This document shows positions 52,706 through 60,929 of a stretch of 64,000 nucleotides of DNA, piece after piece. The notes beneath the pieces were generated by a model. The model made no database searches and was not told the origin of the DNA. It saw only the letters and a program-made list of their open reading frames with translations. Position numbers and translations under genes: made by a program. The stretch covers positions 1-64,000 of the forward strand of contig JBBEBG010000028.1 of assembly GCA_040882465.1 (NCBI GenBank), written 5' to 3'. This DNA is from Gemmatimonadota bacterium. Lineage in GTDB: Bacteria > Gemmatimonadota > Gemmatimonadetes > Longimicrobiales > Gaopeijiaceae. The first letter of the stretch is position 1, and every line of letters begins with the position of its first letter.

Positions 52706-55489
52706 ATGACACCGCAATGCCGTCAGAGCCATCGTCTCCTGCTCATGTCGGGAATCCTCTTCACCCTTGGCACCGCTCCGGCTCTCGGCGCGCAAGTCGT
52801 CGAAGGCACCGCTCCGCCCAGTGGTGAACCGCCACCGGCCGCACCCGCCACGGGGGGCTATGACCACGCCATCGCGCCCGCCGCGCGCGCGGTCCGGACG
52901 ACAACAGAGTTGAGGATTGACGGTCGGATGGACGAAGCGGCCTGGATGACGGCGCCCGCGGTCACGGACTTCACCCAGTCCGTCCCGAACGAGGGAGCGC
53001 CGATCACCCAGTCCACGGAGGTCCGCTTCCTCTACGACGACGACTTCCTCTACATCGGCGGCTGGATGTGGGACGACGGCGAGATCCTCGGCCGGCTGGC
53101 TCGCCGGGATGCGGGGGTGCCGGACATCGACATCCTTGCCGTCCACCTGGACGGTTATCACGATCACCGCACCGCCTTCCGGGTAGCGACTTCGCCCGGT
53201 GCCGGCTGGATTCGGGACGAGTTCATCGTCGGTGCGCGAGGCGGTGGCGCCGGGGGCGGCGGCTTCGCGGACACCTCGTGGGACCCCGTCTACGACCTGG
53301 CCTCCACGGTGACGGAGGAGGGGTGGTTCGTCGAGATCGCGATCCCCTTCAGCCAGCTCCGGTATCCCGACGCTCCGGTGCAGACCTGGGGGCTCCAGAT
53401 CGAACGGAAGATTCGCCGCCACGGCGAGGATACGTCTTGGGCCTTCCTTCCCCGAAACGAGCCCCAGGGGGTCGCCCGTTACGGTCACCTCGAGGGACTT
53501 GAAGGCCTTCAGCAAGGAAAAGGCCTCGAGATCCTTCCCTATACAACGGCGCGCGCTGAATTCCGCGACATCCCCAGGAGTTCGGGGGCGGACTTCGACA
53601 ATCCCTTCCGCAGTGGATCGGACTACTTCGCCAACGTCGGCGCGGATCTGAAGTACCGGCTCGGCACGAACTTCACGCTCGACGCCACCGTGAACCCCGA
53701 CTTCGGTCAGGTCGAGGCGGACCCGGCCGTCATCAATCTCACCGCGTTCGAGACGCGGGTGAACGAAAGGCGGCAGTTCTTCGTGGAGGGATCCGACATC
53801 TTCCGATTCGGCGAAGGGGGCGGCGGCGGCTCTCAGCTCATCAACACGAGGCGAATCGGAAGGGCTCCCCAGGGGTCGGTCCCCAACGAGTCCGAATACG
53901 CGGACATTCCCAACTCGACGACGATTCTCGGGGCCGCCCGGGTCACGGGCCGGCCGACGGGAGGGTGGTCCATCGGCCTGCTCGAGGCCGTGAGCAACCG
54001 CACCGTCGTCCCCTGGGTCGACGCGGATGGAAATCGGTCCGAGACGGAGGTGGAACCTCTCACGAACTATATGGCGGCAAGAGTACGGCGCGACCTGGAC
54101 GAGGGGAGTCGCTCCTTCGGCGTGATCGCCACGGCCGTGAACCGGAATCTGCGGACGGAAGCGCTTCAGGAAGACCTCCATGCCTCGGGGTATTCCTTTG
54201 GAGTGGATGGCCGGCTCGAATGGGCCAACCGGGCCTGGGCGATCAGCGGCGCGCTCGCGGGAAGCCGGGTCACGGGGGACACGGCCGTCATCGCGAGCAC
54301 GCAGCGGAGCTCGGCGCGGTACTTCCGCCGCATTGATGCCGATCACCTGGACTACGACCCCACGGCCACCTCGCTTACGGGGTACTATGGGACGATCAGC
54401 GCGGGCAAGCAGAACGGCGCCTGGCAAGGAGGGGTGACCCTGAACGCGACGAGCCCCGGCTTCGAGATCAACGACTTCGGGTTCCAGAGCGCGGCCGACC
54501 GGGTCAATTTTTCGTGGGACCTGGGATATCGGATGCCGAGGACCGGAGCGCGCTTCCGGAGCTTCAATGTCTCGGCGTCCGGCGGGGCCACGCAGAACTT
54601 CGGAGGGGAGACGCTATCGCACGATGCGGGACTCTCCGTGGGCGCCACGCGTCTCTCGCAATACGGCTTCAACTTCGGACTCCGCAAGTCGTTCGAAACC
54701 TTCGACGACCGGCTGACCCGGGGCGGACCCCTCGCAAAATCGCCCGGGGGGTGGTCCAGCAATCTGAGCTTCAGCGTTCCGCCGCAGAGCACCGTTCAAC
54801 CCAGAGTAAGTTTCAACTACTCCGAAGACGACGCGGGCGGGTGGCGAAAGTCCGGAAATGTCGGCCTCACGATGCGCTTCCAGGGCATCTATGAGGTGGT
54901 CCTCGGAGCCAGCCTGAGTCAGAGCCTGTCGGCCGCCCAGTACGTGACGACCATCGGAGATGCCGCCGCCACGAACACCTTCGGGAATCGGTACGTCTTC
55001 GCGGGAATCGAGCAAACGACGTTCGACGTGGACGCCCGCGTCAACATGACCTTCACGCGCGGGCTCACCTTCGAGCTCTACATGCAGCCCTTCGTCTCGA
55101 GCGGGAACTACCTCGCCCTCAAGGAGCTCGCCGCCCCGCGAACCTTCGACTTCCTTGAGTACGGGGAGGACGTCGGCACGATCACGCGCGGAGAGGACGG
55201 ACGATACCTGATCGACCCAGCCGGCGACGGAGAGACGACCTTTTTCGTGAGCGACCGGGACTTCAATTTCCGTTCGTTGATCGGAAACGCCGTCCTCCGC
55301 TGGGAGTGGCGGCCCGGGAGCACCCTCTATCTCGTGTGGCAGCACGGGCGCTCAGAGCGCCTGACGAGCACCGGGCATCCGGAGGGCACCTACGGTGAAC
55401 TGGACCTCGGCCGGGATTCGGGGAGGCTCTTCAAGATCCAGCCCGAGAACACCTTCATGATCAAGGTGAACTACTGGCTGAACCCGTAG
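52706..55489 (+). CDS. DUF5916 outer-membrane protein with CBM9-like N-terminal domain
   Basis: After a signal peptide (LLLMSGILFTLGTAPALGAQ), the 927-residue protein has a carbohydrate-binding-like sandwich at about 65-260. Motifs include LRIDGRMDEAAWMTAPAV, YDDDFLYIGGWMWDD and the FSQLRYPD strand. The DUF5916 barrel follows with NPDFGQVEADPAVINLTAFE and FFVEGSDIFRFG, then many amphipathic strands to the C-terminal LNP. The family is common in Bacteroidota and Gemmatimonadota, but its function is undetermined. ATG 52706 has AGGG about nine bases ahead. The downstream ATG 52745 is also possible. Confidence 0.88.
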   Translation: MTPQCRQSHRLLLMSGILFTLGTAPALGAQVVEGTAPPSGEPPPAAPATGGYDHAIAPAARAVRTTTELRIDGRMDEAAWMTAPAVTDFTQSVPNEGAPITQSTEVRFLYDDDFLYIGGWMWDDGEILGRLARRDAGVPDIDILAVHLDGYHDHRTAFRVATSPGAGWIRDEFIVGARGGGAGGGGFADTSWDPVYDLASTVTEEGWFVEIAIPFSQLRYPDAPVQTWGLQIERKIRRHGEDTSWAFLPRNEPQGVARYGHLEGLEGLQQGKGLEILPYTTARAEFRDIPRSSGADFDNPFRSGSDYFANVGADLKYRLGTNFTLDATVNPDFGQVEADPAVINLTAFETRVNERRQFFVEGSDIFRFGEGGGGGSQLINTRRIGRAPQGSVPNESEYADIPNSTTILGAARVTGRPTGGWSIGLLEAVSNRTVVPWVDADGNRSETEVEPLTNYMAARVRRDLDEGSRSFGVIATAVNRNLRTEALQEDLHASGYSFGVDGRLEWANRAWAISGALAGSRVTGDTAVIASTQRSSARYFRRIDADHLDYDPTATSLTGYYGTISAGKQNGAWQGGVTLNATSPGFEINDFGFQSAADRVNFSWDLGYRMPRTGARFRSFNVSASGGATQNFGGETLSHDAGLSVGATRLSQYGFNFGLRKSFETFDDRLTRGGPLAKSPGGWSSNLSFSVPPQSTVQPRVSFNYSEDDAGGWRKSGNVGLTMRFQGIYEVVLGASLSQSLSAAQYVTTIGDAAATNTFGNRYVFAGIEQTTFDVDARVNMTFTRGLTFELYMQPFVSSGNYLALKELAAPRTFDFLEYGEDVGTITRGEDGRYLIDPAGDGETTFFVSDRDFNFRSLIGNAVLRWEWRPGSTLYLVWQHGRSERLTSTGHPEGTYGELDLGRDSGRLFKIQPENTFMIKVNYWLNP

Positions 55490-55510
55490 GCGGGAACAGG
55501 GCGTTCCCGC
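55490..55510. terminator. Perfect hairpin directly after the DUF5916 stop
   Basis: GCGGGAAC (55490-55497) and GTTCCCGC (55503-55510) form an 8-bp stem with a five-base loop between convergent genes. No T tract follows, so it may help Rho-dependent ending or RNA stability. Confidence 0.5.
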
Positions 55511-55540
55511 ACGCGCGGCGGAGCGTACGACTCACGTGAG

Positions 55541-55795
55541 CTAGATCGAGCGATAGGCGTCGCCGGCGGATTCCCGCTTTCCTTCTTCGTATGGCGCGGC
55601 CACCCGTCGGTACAGTTCGAGCTTCGCGCACTCCAGCGCGCCGATGACCTCGTTCAAGAGTGCGTATCGGACGCCGCCCATCCGGACGAGGTAGTCGTCC
55701 ACGAGTCGGGTGAGCGCGTAATTGAGCTCCCCCGGGGTCTCGGGGGCGCCTCCCTCGTCGACCCGCACCCTGGCGCTCGCTTCGATGTAGGGCAT
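55541..55795 (-). CDS. Small conserved protein (DUF6899-like)
   Basis: The 84-residue soluble protein begins MPYIEA and contains GELNYALTRLVDDYL and NEVIGALECAKLELYRRVAAPYE. This is the hallmark of a widespread small family described as DUF6899. Its role is unknown. GGAAGGAA lies directly ahead of the ATG. It stands between the DUF5916 gene (convergent) and a methyltransferase gene on the same strand. Confidence 0.8.
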   Translation of the reverse strand: MPYIEASARVRVDEGGAPETPGELNYALTRLVDDYLVRMGGVRYALLNEVIGALECAKLELYRRVAAPYEEGKRESAGDAYRSI

Positions 55796-55868
55796 TTCCT
55801 TCCGCTCCCGGCTCGAGAATCGAATCCCAGCGCTTCGAAGGTGACGGTGCGCGCGCTCCCTGGCGAGG

Positions 55869-56498
55869 CTATGTCCGCCTGCCCTCGATCAGGAGGTATG
55901 TGTCATCCTTGAGCCACCGCGTGCCGGTCACCTCGATGCCGGGCGCCCCGGCCAGGTGCTCCAACGTGCGACGATCGAAGCGTGCGCCATACACGAGATT
56001 GACGCACGGGGCCATGACGCGCTGGGCGAGCCGACGTCCCCGGTGATGCGAGTAAAGAATCTCGACGAGCCTGAACCGTCCGCCCGGAGCGAGGACACGG
56101 GACATTTCGGCGAGCGCTCGAGCTTGAAGCTGGTCGGGAAGGACGCAGTAGAGAAAAGTTGCGATGTACCAATCGAAGGAGCGATCGGAGAATTGGCTCA
56201 GGTCGAGGGCATCGGCATGATGAAACGAAGCCCGGCACCGCGCCGATGAAGCACGTCGCTGAGCCCGCTCGAGCATCGGGCGGCTCAGGTCCACTGCGTG
56301 GAGCTCCACCCCGGAAGGATAGTGCGAGAGGTTCTGCCCGGTTCCCACGCCGACTTCGAGGGCCCTGCCCTCGACATCGCCCACGATGGAGGGCCGCCAT
56401 CTCCTGTATTGGCGCTCCCACGGCCAATCCAGAAGGTCGTAAACGCGTGAGGTGTATCGATACTTTCGTTCGAGCCGGGCCGTGGGCGATTCGCTCAT
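55869..56498 (-). CDS. Class I SAM-dependent methyltransferase (UbiE-like)
   Basis: This 209-residue protein starts with KYRYTSRVYDLLDWPWER, a UbiE/phospholipid-methyltransferase-like beginning. It continues with motif I ALEVGVGTGQNLSHYP, the acidic VDLSRPMLERA and motif LAPGGRFRLVEIL. Substrate is unknown. Phosphatidylethanolamine or a quinone precursor are typical for the subgroup, but neither is shown here. It is divergent from the ald region. Confidence 0.85.
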   Translation of the reverse strand: MSESPTARLERKYRYTSRVYDLLDWPWERQYRRWRPSIVGDVEGRALEVGVGTGQNLSHYPSGVELHAVDLSRPMLERAQRRASSARCRASFHHADALDLSQFSDRSFDWYIATFLYCVLPDQLQARALAEMSRVLAPGGRFRLVEILYSHHRGRRLAQRVMAPCVNLVYGARFDRRTLEHLAGAPGIEVTGTRWLKDDTYLLIEGRRT

Positions 56499-56543
56499 TC
56501 GACGGACGCCTCAGGGATTAGACGATCATCGCTTCCACCGGGC

Positions 56544-56699
56544 ATGTGTACGTCGAGGCCATGGGAAAGCCAAGAGGCCGTCGAGCGCGACCGCCTCCCG
56601 GAGCACGGGCTCCAGAAGACCGGCGATCCGGTCACCTTCGACGATCCCTCCGATGTGCTATGGTTGGGGCCGCCACCGGATGAACGAATCGGAGAGTAG
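56544..56699 (+). CDS. Short ORF directly upstream of ald
   Basis: The 51-codon frame ends three bases before the ald ATG. Its second half, with KTGDPVTFDDPSDVLWLGPPPDE, looks protein-like, while the start is less so. In the adjacent frame the bases just upstream read TGHVYVEAMGKPR, so this could be a frameshifted remnant of a slightly larger small gene. No family is recognised. Confidence 0.3.
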   Translation: MCTSRPWESQEAVERDRLPEHGLQKTGDPVTFDDPSDVLWLGPPPDERIGE

Positions 56700-56701
56700 A
56701 G

Positions 56702-57820
56702 ATGCGAATCGGCTGTCCCAAGGAGATCAAAGTCCGGGAGTTCCGCGTCGGCATCACGCCGGCGGCAGCGCGCGAAGCGATCGGGCGCGGGCACCAGGTT
56801 TTGATGGAGACCGGAGCCGGCGCCGGCTCGGGCTTTCCGGACGGGGACTACCTCGCGGTTGGCGCGACGATCGCCGGTACGGCCGAGGAGGTCTTCGCCG
56901 GCGCCGAGCTGATCGTGAAGGTGAAGGAGCCGCAGGCGGCCGAGCGCGCCCGCCTGCGCGCGGGACAGATCCTCTTCACCTACCTGCACCTCGCGCCCGA
57001 CCCGGAGCAAACGCACGACCTGCTCGAGTCGGGGGTCACCGCCATCGCCTACGAGACCGTCACCGACCGTGGTGGCGGGTTGCCGCTGCTGGCGCCGATG
57101 TCCGAGGTCGCCGGTAAGTTGGCGCCGCAGGTCGGCGCCTGGACGCTGCAGAAGGCAAACGGCGGACGCGGCGTGCTGATGGGAGGGGTGCCGGGCGTGC
57201 CTCCGGCGAAGGTGGCCGTGATCGGCGGCGGCGTGGTCGGCACCCATGCCGCACGGGTGGCGGCGGGGATGGGCGCGGACGTCGTGGTACTGGACCTGTC
57301 GCTGGCCCGCCTGCGCACCCTCGACGACGTCTTCGGCGGGCAGTTCAAGACCCTCTACGCCTCCAAGCACAGCACCGAAAAAGCGGTCGCCGAGGCCGAC
57401 ATGGCGATCGGCGCGGTGCTGATCCCGGGCGGGGCCGCGCCGAAGCTCGTCAGCCGCGCACAGCTCGCCAGCATGAAGCCGGGCGCCGCCATCGTGGATG
57501 TGGCGATCGACCAGGGCGGCTGCTTCGAGACCTCACGGCCGACGACCCACATTGATCCGATCTACGAGGTGGACGGCATCATGCACTACTGCGTGGCCAA
57601 CATGCCCGGGGCGGTGGCACGCACCTCCACCATCGCGCTCGGAAACGCCACCCTGCCCTTCATGCTCGCGCTTGCCGACAAGGGGTGGCGCCGGGCCTGC
57701 GAGGAGGATCCACACCTGCTTGCCGGCCTGAACACCCACGCCGGGAAGCTGACCTACCCCGCCGTCGGCATGGCGCTCGGCATCGAGGTGGTCCCGCCGG
57801 AATTGGCGCTGCGGGCTTAG
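56702..57820 (+). CDS. ald: Alanine dehydrogenase
   Basis: The 372-residue enzyme interconverts alanine and pyruvate with NAD. It begins [20 protein letters not shown] with the substrate Arg/Lys region, and has [23 protein letters not shown] with the catalytic His, the nucleotide motif [14 protein letters not shown], and [19 protein letters not shown] with the catalytic Asp. GGAG precedes the ATG. Unlike most neighbours, leucine and valine are often coded CTG/GTG rather than CTC/GTC. Together with the rather proteobacterial-looking sequence, this hints at acquisition from another lineage. Confidence 0.95.
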   Translation: MRIGCPKEIKVREFRVGITPAAAREAIGRGHQVLMETGAGAGSGFPDGDYLAVGATIAGTAEEVFAGAELIVKVKEPQAAERARLRAGQILFTYLHLAPDPEQTHDLLESGVTAIAYETVTDRGGGLPLLAPMSEVAGKLAPQVGAWTLQKANGGRGVLMGGVPGVPPAKVAVIGGGVVGTHAARVAAGMGADVVVLDLSLARLRTLDDVFGGQFKTLYASKHSTEKAVAEADMAIGAVLIPGGAAPKLVSRAQLASMKPGAAIVDVAIDQGGCFETSRPTTHIDPIYEVDGIMHYCVANMPGAVARTSTIALGNATLPFMLALADKGWRRACEEDPHLLAGLNTHAGKLTYPAVGMALGIEVVPPELALRA

Positions 57821-57892
57821 CGAGAGGCCGAGCGGCAGCACAAGAAAGGCGCGGACGCATTCCGCGGCGCTCATGGGACGCGGACGGGCCGC

Positions 57893-58729
57893 TCAATCCA
57901 CTCGAGCGACGAGCGCCGTAATGTTGTCGGTCCCCCCCCGCGCGTTCGCACGGGACACGAGCGCCTGGCACGACTCCGCTGGGCTCGCGGCAACCCGGAG
58001 AATTTCCGCGATCTTCTCACTCTCGACGAGGCCCCAGAGCCCGTCCGAACAGAGGAGGAGCCGATCGCCAGGCTGGAGCTCCGATCGGGAGAACGCCACT
58101 TCGAGTTCCGGTGCCGAGCCCAACGCCTGAAGGATGAGGTTCCGCTGGGGGTTGGTGCGCGCCTCCGCTCGGGTGATCGCCCCCGCTTCGATCAGCTCCT
58201 GGACCACCGACTGATCGCGGGTGAGCTGGACGAGATTTCCGTCCCGGAGAAGGTAGCCGCGAGAGTCCCCCACCTGCGCGACGAGGACGAGTCCTTCGAG
58301 CACGAGGGCTGCCGTGATCGTCGTACCCATCCCCCGAAGATCGGGTGAGGCCTCCCCAGCGGTCCGGACCCGCCGCCCCGCTTCCACCACGGCTTCGCCG
58401 AGCCTTCGCGCGGCGTCGTCCGCGTTCGGCGGCCCACCCACCGTCGTGCGTTGCATCGCTTCCGTCGTCGCGGAGACCGCGAGCCGGCTGGCCGTGGCGC
58501 CGCCCGGCGTGCCCCCGAGTCCGTCGGCAACGAGGAGGAGGATCCCCTTGGAGGTGGGGAAAAAAGTGAGCGTTCCCCCTCCCACACCCGTCCGCGGGTC
58601 CGGGCCTTCGATGGACCGCGCTCCAGCGGATTCCTTGGAGAGATCGGTCGCCGCGAACGCATCCTGGTTTTCAGGCCGCACCCGACCCGGATCGGTAAGC
58701 CCCGAGACGGTCAGGAGAGGAGCAGCCAT
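57893..58729 (-). CDS. PP2C-family protein phosphatase (soluble)
   Basis: The 278-residue protein is a stand-alone PP2C phosphatase with GRVRPENQDAF, LLVADGLGG, GMGTTITAA, QVGDSRGYLL, LCSDGLWG and GGTDNITALVA. It thus carries the metal-binding Asp residues and the later family motifs. ATG 58729 is chosen because the upstream sequence to 58780 lies over another small ORF and is not conserved. No kinase is adjacent. It is the second PP2C in the window. Confidence 0.9.
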   Translation of the reverse strand: MAAPLLTVSGLTDPGRVRPENQDAFAATDLSKESAGARSIEGPDPRTGVGGGTLTFFPTSKGILLLVADGLGGTPGGATASRLAVSATTEAMQRTTVGGPPNADDAARRLGEAVVEAGRRVRTAGEASPDLRGMGTTITAALVLEGLVLVAQVGDSRGYLLRDGNLVQLTRDQSVVQELIEAGAITRAEARTNPQRNLILQALGSAPELEVAFSRSELQPGDRLLLCSDGLWGLVESEKIAEILRVAASPAESCQALVSRANARGGTDNITALVARVD

Positions 58730-58881
58730 GCCCCGATCCCCGCCATCCCCACGCCGAACAGGAGCCCGATAATCTTCCATGTGTGTCCGACCCCACCCTC
58801 CACGGATCGCGTCCGTTCAATTCCCGACGCGCTGACCTCGTAGACCCACGCAAGGACGAGCGCGATCGGAAACCCCGCCAC
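58711..58881 (-). pseudogene. Remnant of a membrane-anchor domain (small ORF)
   Basis: Between the glucoamylase-like and PP2C genes, overlapping the ends of both, a 56-codon frame from GTG 58881 reads GFPIALVLAWVYEVSASGIERT, followed by a second hydrophobic helix KIIGLLFGVGMAGIGAWLLLS. The first part closely recalls the conserved GFP-x-AL-x-x-AW-x-x-E-x-x-x-x-GI-x-R anchor found near the N terminus of many multidomain adenylate-cyclase, kinase or TPR proteins. The usual start and all downstream domains are missing. It is likely a leftover or a small stand-alone membrane protein. Confidence 0.4.
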
Positions 58882-60115
58882 GGAACCCTGCTCGCCGCAA
58901 CCCTTCTTCGACGGGGGCGCAGCGGCGAGTGAGATTCCAGATCAGCCCCGTCTGGAAGTTCTCGACCATCAGAACGACGGGTCCCTGATGGATCCCAAAG
59001 GAGTGGGCGTATGCCCACCCCTCGGGCGCGAAGGTGGGGTTGAATCCGCACCGATATCCGAAGTCGCCTCGCGCCCCCGGAACTCGTTCCTCTATGGCTT
59101 CCAGTGTACGAAGGACGAGTTCCGGGGCGAAGGGGAGGGAGGCCGCCACCGCCCCGGGCATCAGGGTCCCGTCGTCCGGGCCCCAGGGCACTCCGCGCGC
59201 CCGGTAGTCCCAGAAGCGCCGAGGCCGTCCGGCCGCGAATCGCACGGAGGGCCCGGGTCCGCCGCCGGAGGAAAGCCCCCACATGTGCTCTCCATACCCC
59301 GCGAATCCCAGGGGATTTCGCATGGCATAGCGCTGTTGGATCAGGGTGGCTCGGCGGCTGTTCTCGAAGTAGTCGCTTCCCCTCTCGCGCAGGTATGAGT
59401 CGGAGATGCCGCGAAAGTCGATCCAGGCGTGAGAGAACTGGTGTGTGAAGAGCGGCCCCGAGTAGAGGACCTCCCATTCGTAGACCTTGCGCCACCGGTA
59501 GGTCTCAGTCCAGGCCCTGTAGCTCGATTCGGGGATCGGATGCGTCGGCGAACCCAGCGCGAGAACCTGGAGAAGGAGCGCCTCGTTGTATCCCTGCCAG
59601 CGGGCCTTCAGGAAGCCCGTCTCCGGCCTCCATCCGTGGGATACCGTGTTTCCCCCAGCCAATGCCCAGAGCCAATCCGTTCGGCGGTAAAGGGCGTGGC
59701 CGAGCTCCCGGATCTCGGCCTCGACTGGATCCGAGCCGTCGAAGTAGGCCGCCGCGATGAGCCCTCCCGCGAGGAGGAAGGTCGTGTCGATCGTCGAGAC
59801 TTCGCATCGCCTCGCCCGATGCCCGGTCTTCATATCCAGAAAGTGATAGAAGAAGCCTCGCTCCCCGATCGCGGCCGACCCTTCCCCACTCGGCCCATTC
59901 CAAAAGGTGCGAAGGGTGGCAAGGATCCGCTCGGCGACGGCGCCGCGCGAGATCCAATCCCTGTCCGCCGCTACCACCAGAGAGGCGAGACCGAAGCCAG
60001 TCGCGGCAATACTCGAGGGAGCTCCCACACGAGAGCTGTCGGGCACGAGTCCATTCTCGGGATTCGCCAGCTCCCAGAAGTAGCGCACAGAGTCCCGCTG
60101 AAGCGTTTCGAGCAT
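58817..60115 (-). CDS. Glucoamylase-like (PF10091-type) protein
   Basis: The 432-residue alpha/alpha-toroid protein begins LQRDSVRYFWELANPENGLVPDSS, as in the glycoamylase-like family associated with cyclic-glucan synthases and polysaccharide metabolism. Further motifs are IAATGFGLASLVVAADR, EVSTIDTTFLLAGGL and PLFTHQFSHAWIDFRGI, plus WGLSSGGGPG and GWAYAHSFGIHQGPVVLMVENFQTGLIW, which contain several candidate acidic catalytic residues. The C-terminal 20 residues are atypical. No signal peptide is seen, though an upstream start cannot be excluded since no good ribosome site precedes this ATG. Confidence 0.88.
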   Translation of the reverse strand: MLETLQRDSVRYFWELANPENGLVPDSSRVGAPSSIAATGFGLASLVVAADRDWISRGAVAERILATLRTFWNGPSGEGSAAIGERGFFYHFLDMKTGHRARRCEVSTIDTTFLLAGGLIAAAYFDGSDPVEAEIRELGHALYRRTDWLWALAGGNTVSHGWRPETGFLKARWQGYNEALLLQVLALGSPTHPIPESSYRAWTETYRWRKVYEWEVLYSGPLFTHQFSHAWIDFRGISDSYLRERGSDYFENSRRATLIQQRYAMRNPLGFAGYGEHMWGLSSGGGPGPSVRFAAGRPRRFWDYRARGVPWGPDDGTLMPGAVAASLPFAPELVLRTLEAIEERVPGARGDFGYRCGFNPTFAPEGWAYAHSFGIHQGPVVLMVENFQTGLIWNLTRRCAPVEEGLRRAGFRGGVSDRARPCVGLRGQRVGN

Positions 60116-60203
60116 GCGGACGCTGGCAGGCGGCGGCGGCGGCGCTTAAGGCCTGGGACCGCCGTGAATCAGCCGACGGTGGCCAGGAGGGACGGGCCGC
60201 GGG

Positions 60204-60791
60204 TCAGCCGCCGAACGGAAGCCCCTGCATCGGCTGGAATCCCTCGGGAATCTGGAAGAGCGCCGCATCGACCGGATCGAGCGAAAGCTCGGAAAAGTTC
60301 ACGGTGACGTCGTTGGTCTCGATGCGTACAGGAAAGTCGAGCTCCGTCGAGATCCACGCCGTCACGGGTTGCCCCTCCGACACGAACTGCCATCCCCGCG
60401 CGTCGTAGCCGTTCACTACCTCGGACCCGAGGGAAACACATTCGGTGATGTCTTCGTCGGCGCAGGGATTCTCCGCGTCCACCTCCCTGGCCGGCGGCGC
60501 GGTCACGGGGGCCATGCCGGCGGGCATCTGAATGTAGGAGCGCTGGGCGGTCATGATCATGGTCTGGCTTCCGCTCTCGGAATCGAGGAGAAGGACGATG
60601 GGCATGCCCTGGAAGTCGACCTCGAGCCGAGTCCGAGGTCCGTCGGTATAAATCGCCCCGTTCATCGGAGTGGGAAGACTGACCCCGGTCATCTCGATGT
60701 TCGCATGGAAGTCCTGCGCACCGAGGGGGGCGCGCCCGAGAACCGGAACAAGCACGAGCATCGCCAGGACGATCCAGAAATGCCGCTTCAT
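60204..60791 (-). CDS. Exported DUF4412-like protein
   Basis: A signal peptide (WIVLAMLVLVPVLGRAPLGAQ) leads a beta-rich 195-residue protein resembling DUF4412 and LolA-like lipid-binding sheets. Examples are TDGPRTRLEVDFQGMPIVLL, GYDARGWQFVSEGQPVTAWIS and DPVDAALFQIPEGFQPM, the last of which is typical of the family's end. ATG 60791 is set by GGAG seven bases ahead, so the TTG 60806 extension is not used. Function is unknown. Confidence 0.78.
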   Translation of the reverse strand: MKRHFWIVLAMLVLVPVLGRAPLGAQDFHANIEMTGVSLPTPMNGAIYTDGPRTRLEVDFQGMPIVLLLDSESGSQTMIMTAQRSYIQMPAGMAPVTAPPAREVDAENPCADEDITECVSLGSEVVNGYDARGWQFVSEGQPVTAWISTELDFPVRIETNDVTVNFSELSLDPVDAALFQIPEGFQPMQGLPFGG

Positions 60792-60929
60792 GACGTATCT
60801 CCGCAATTCAGGTCCCGTGTCAGGGACTCAGACGTGACGAACGTGAGCCACCACGATACGGGACCCAAGGGAGGAATTCCAGGCGGCGCGGATGCGATGG
60901 TCCAGGCGAGTAGGGTTCCCGCCCTCGGC

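Noticed and set aside
52580-54427. Long minus-strand frame opposite the DUF5916 gene
   Set aside because: It is an antisense shadow in high-GC DNA, and the plus strand has clear family motifs throughout.
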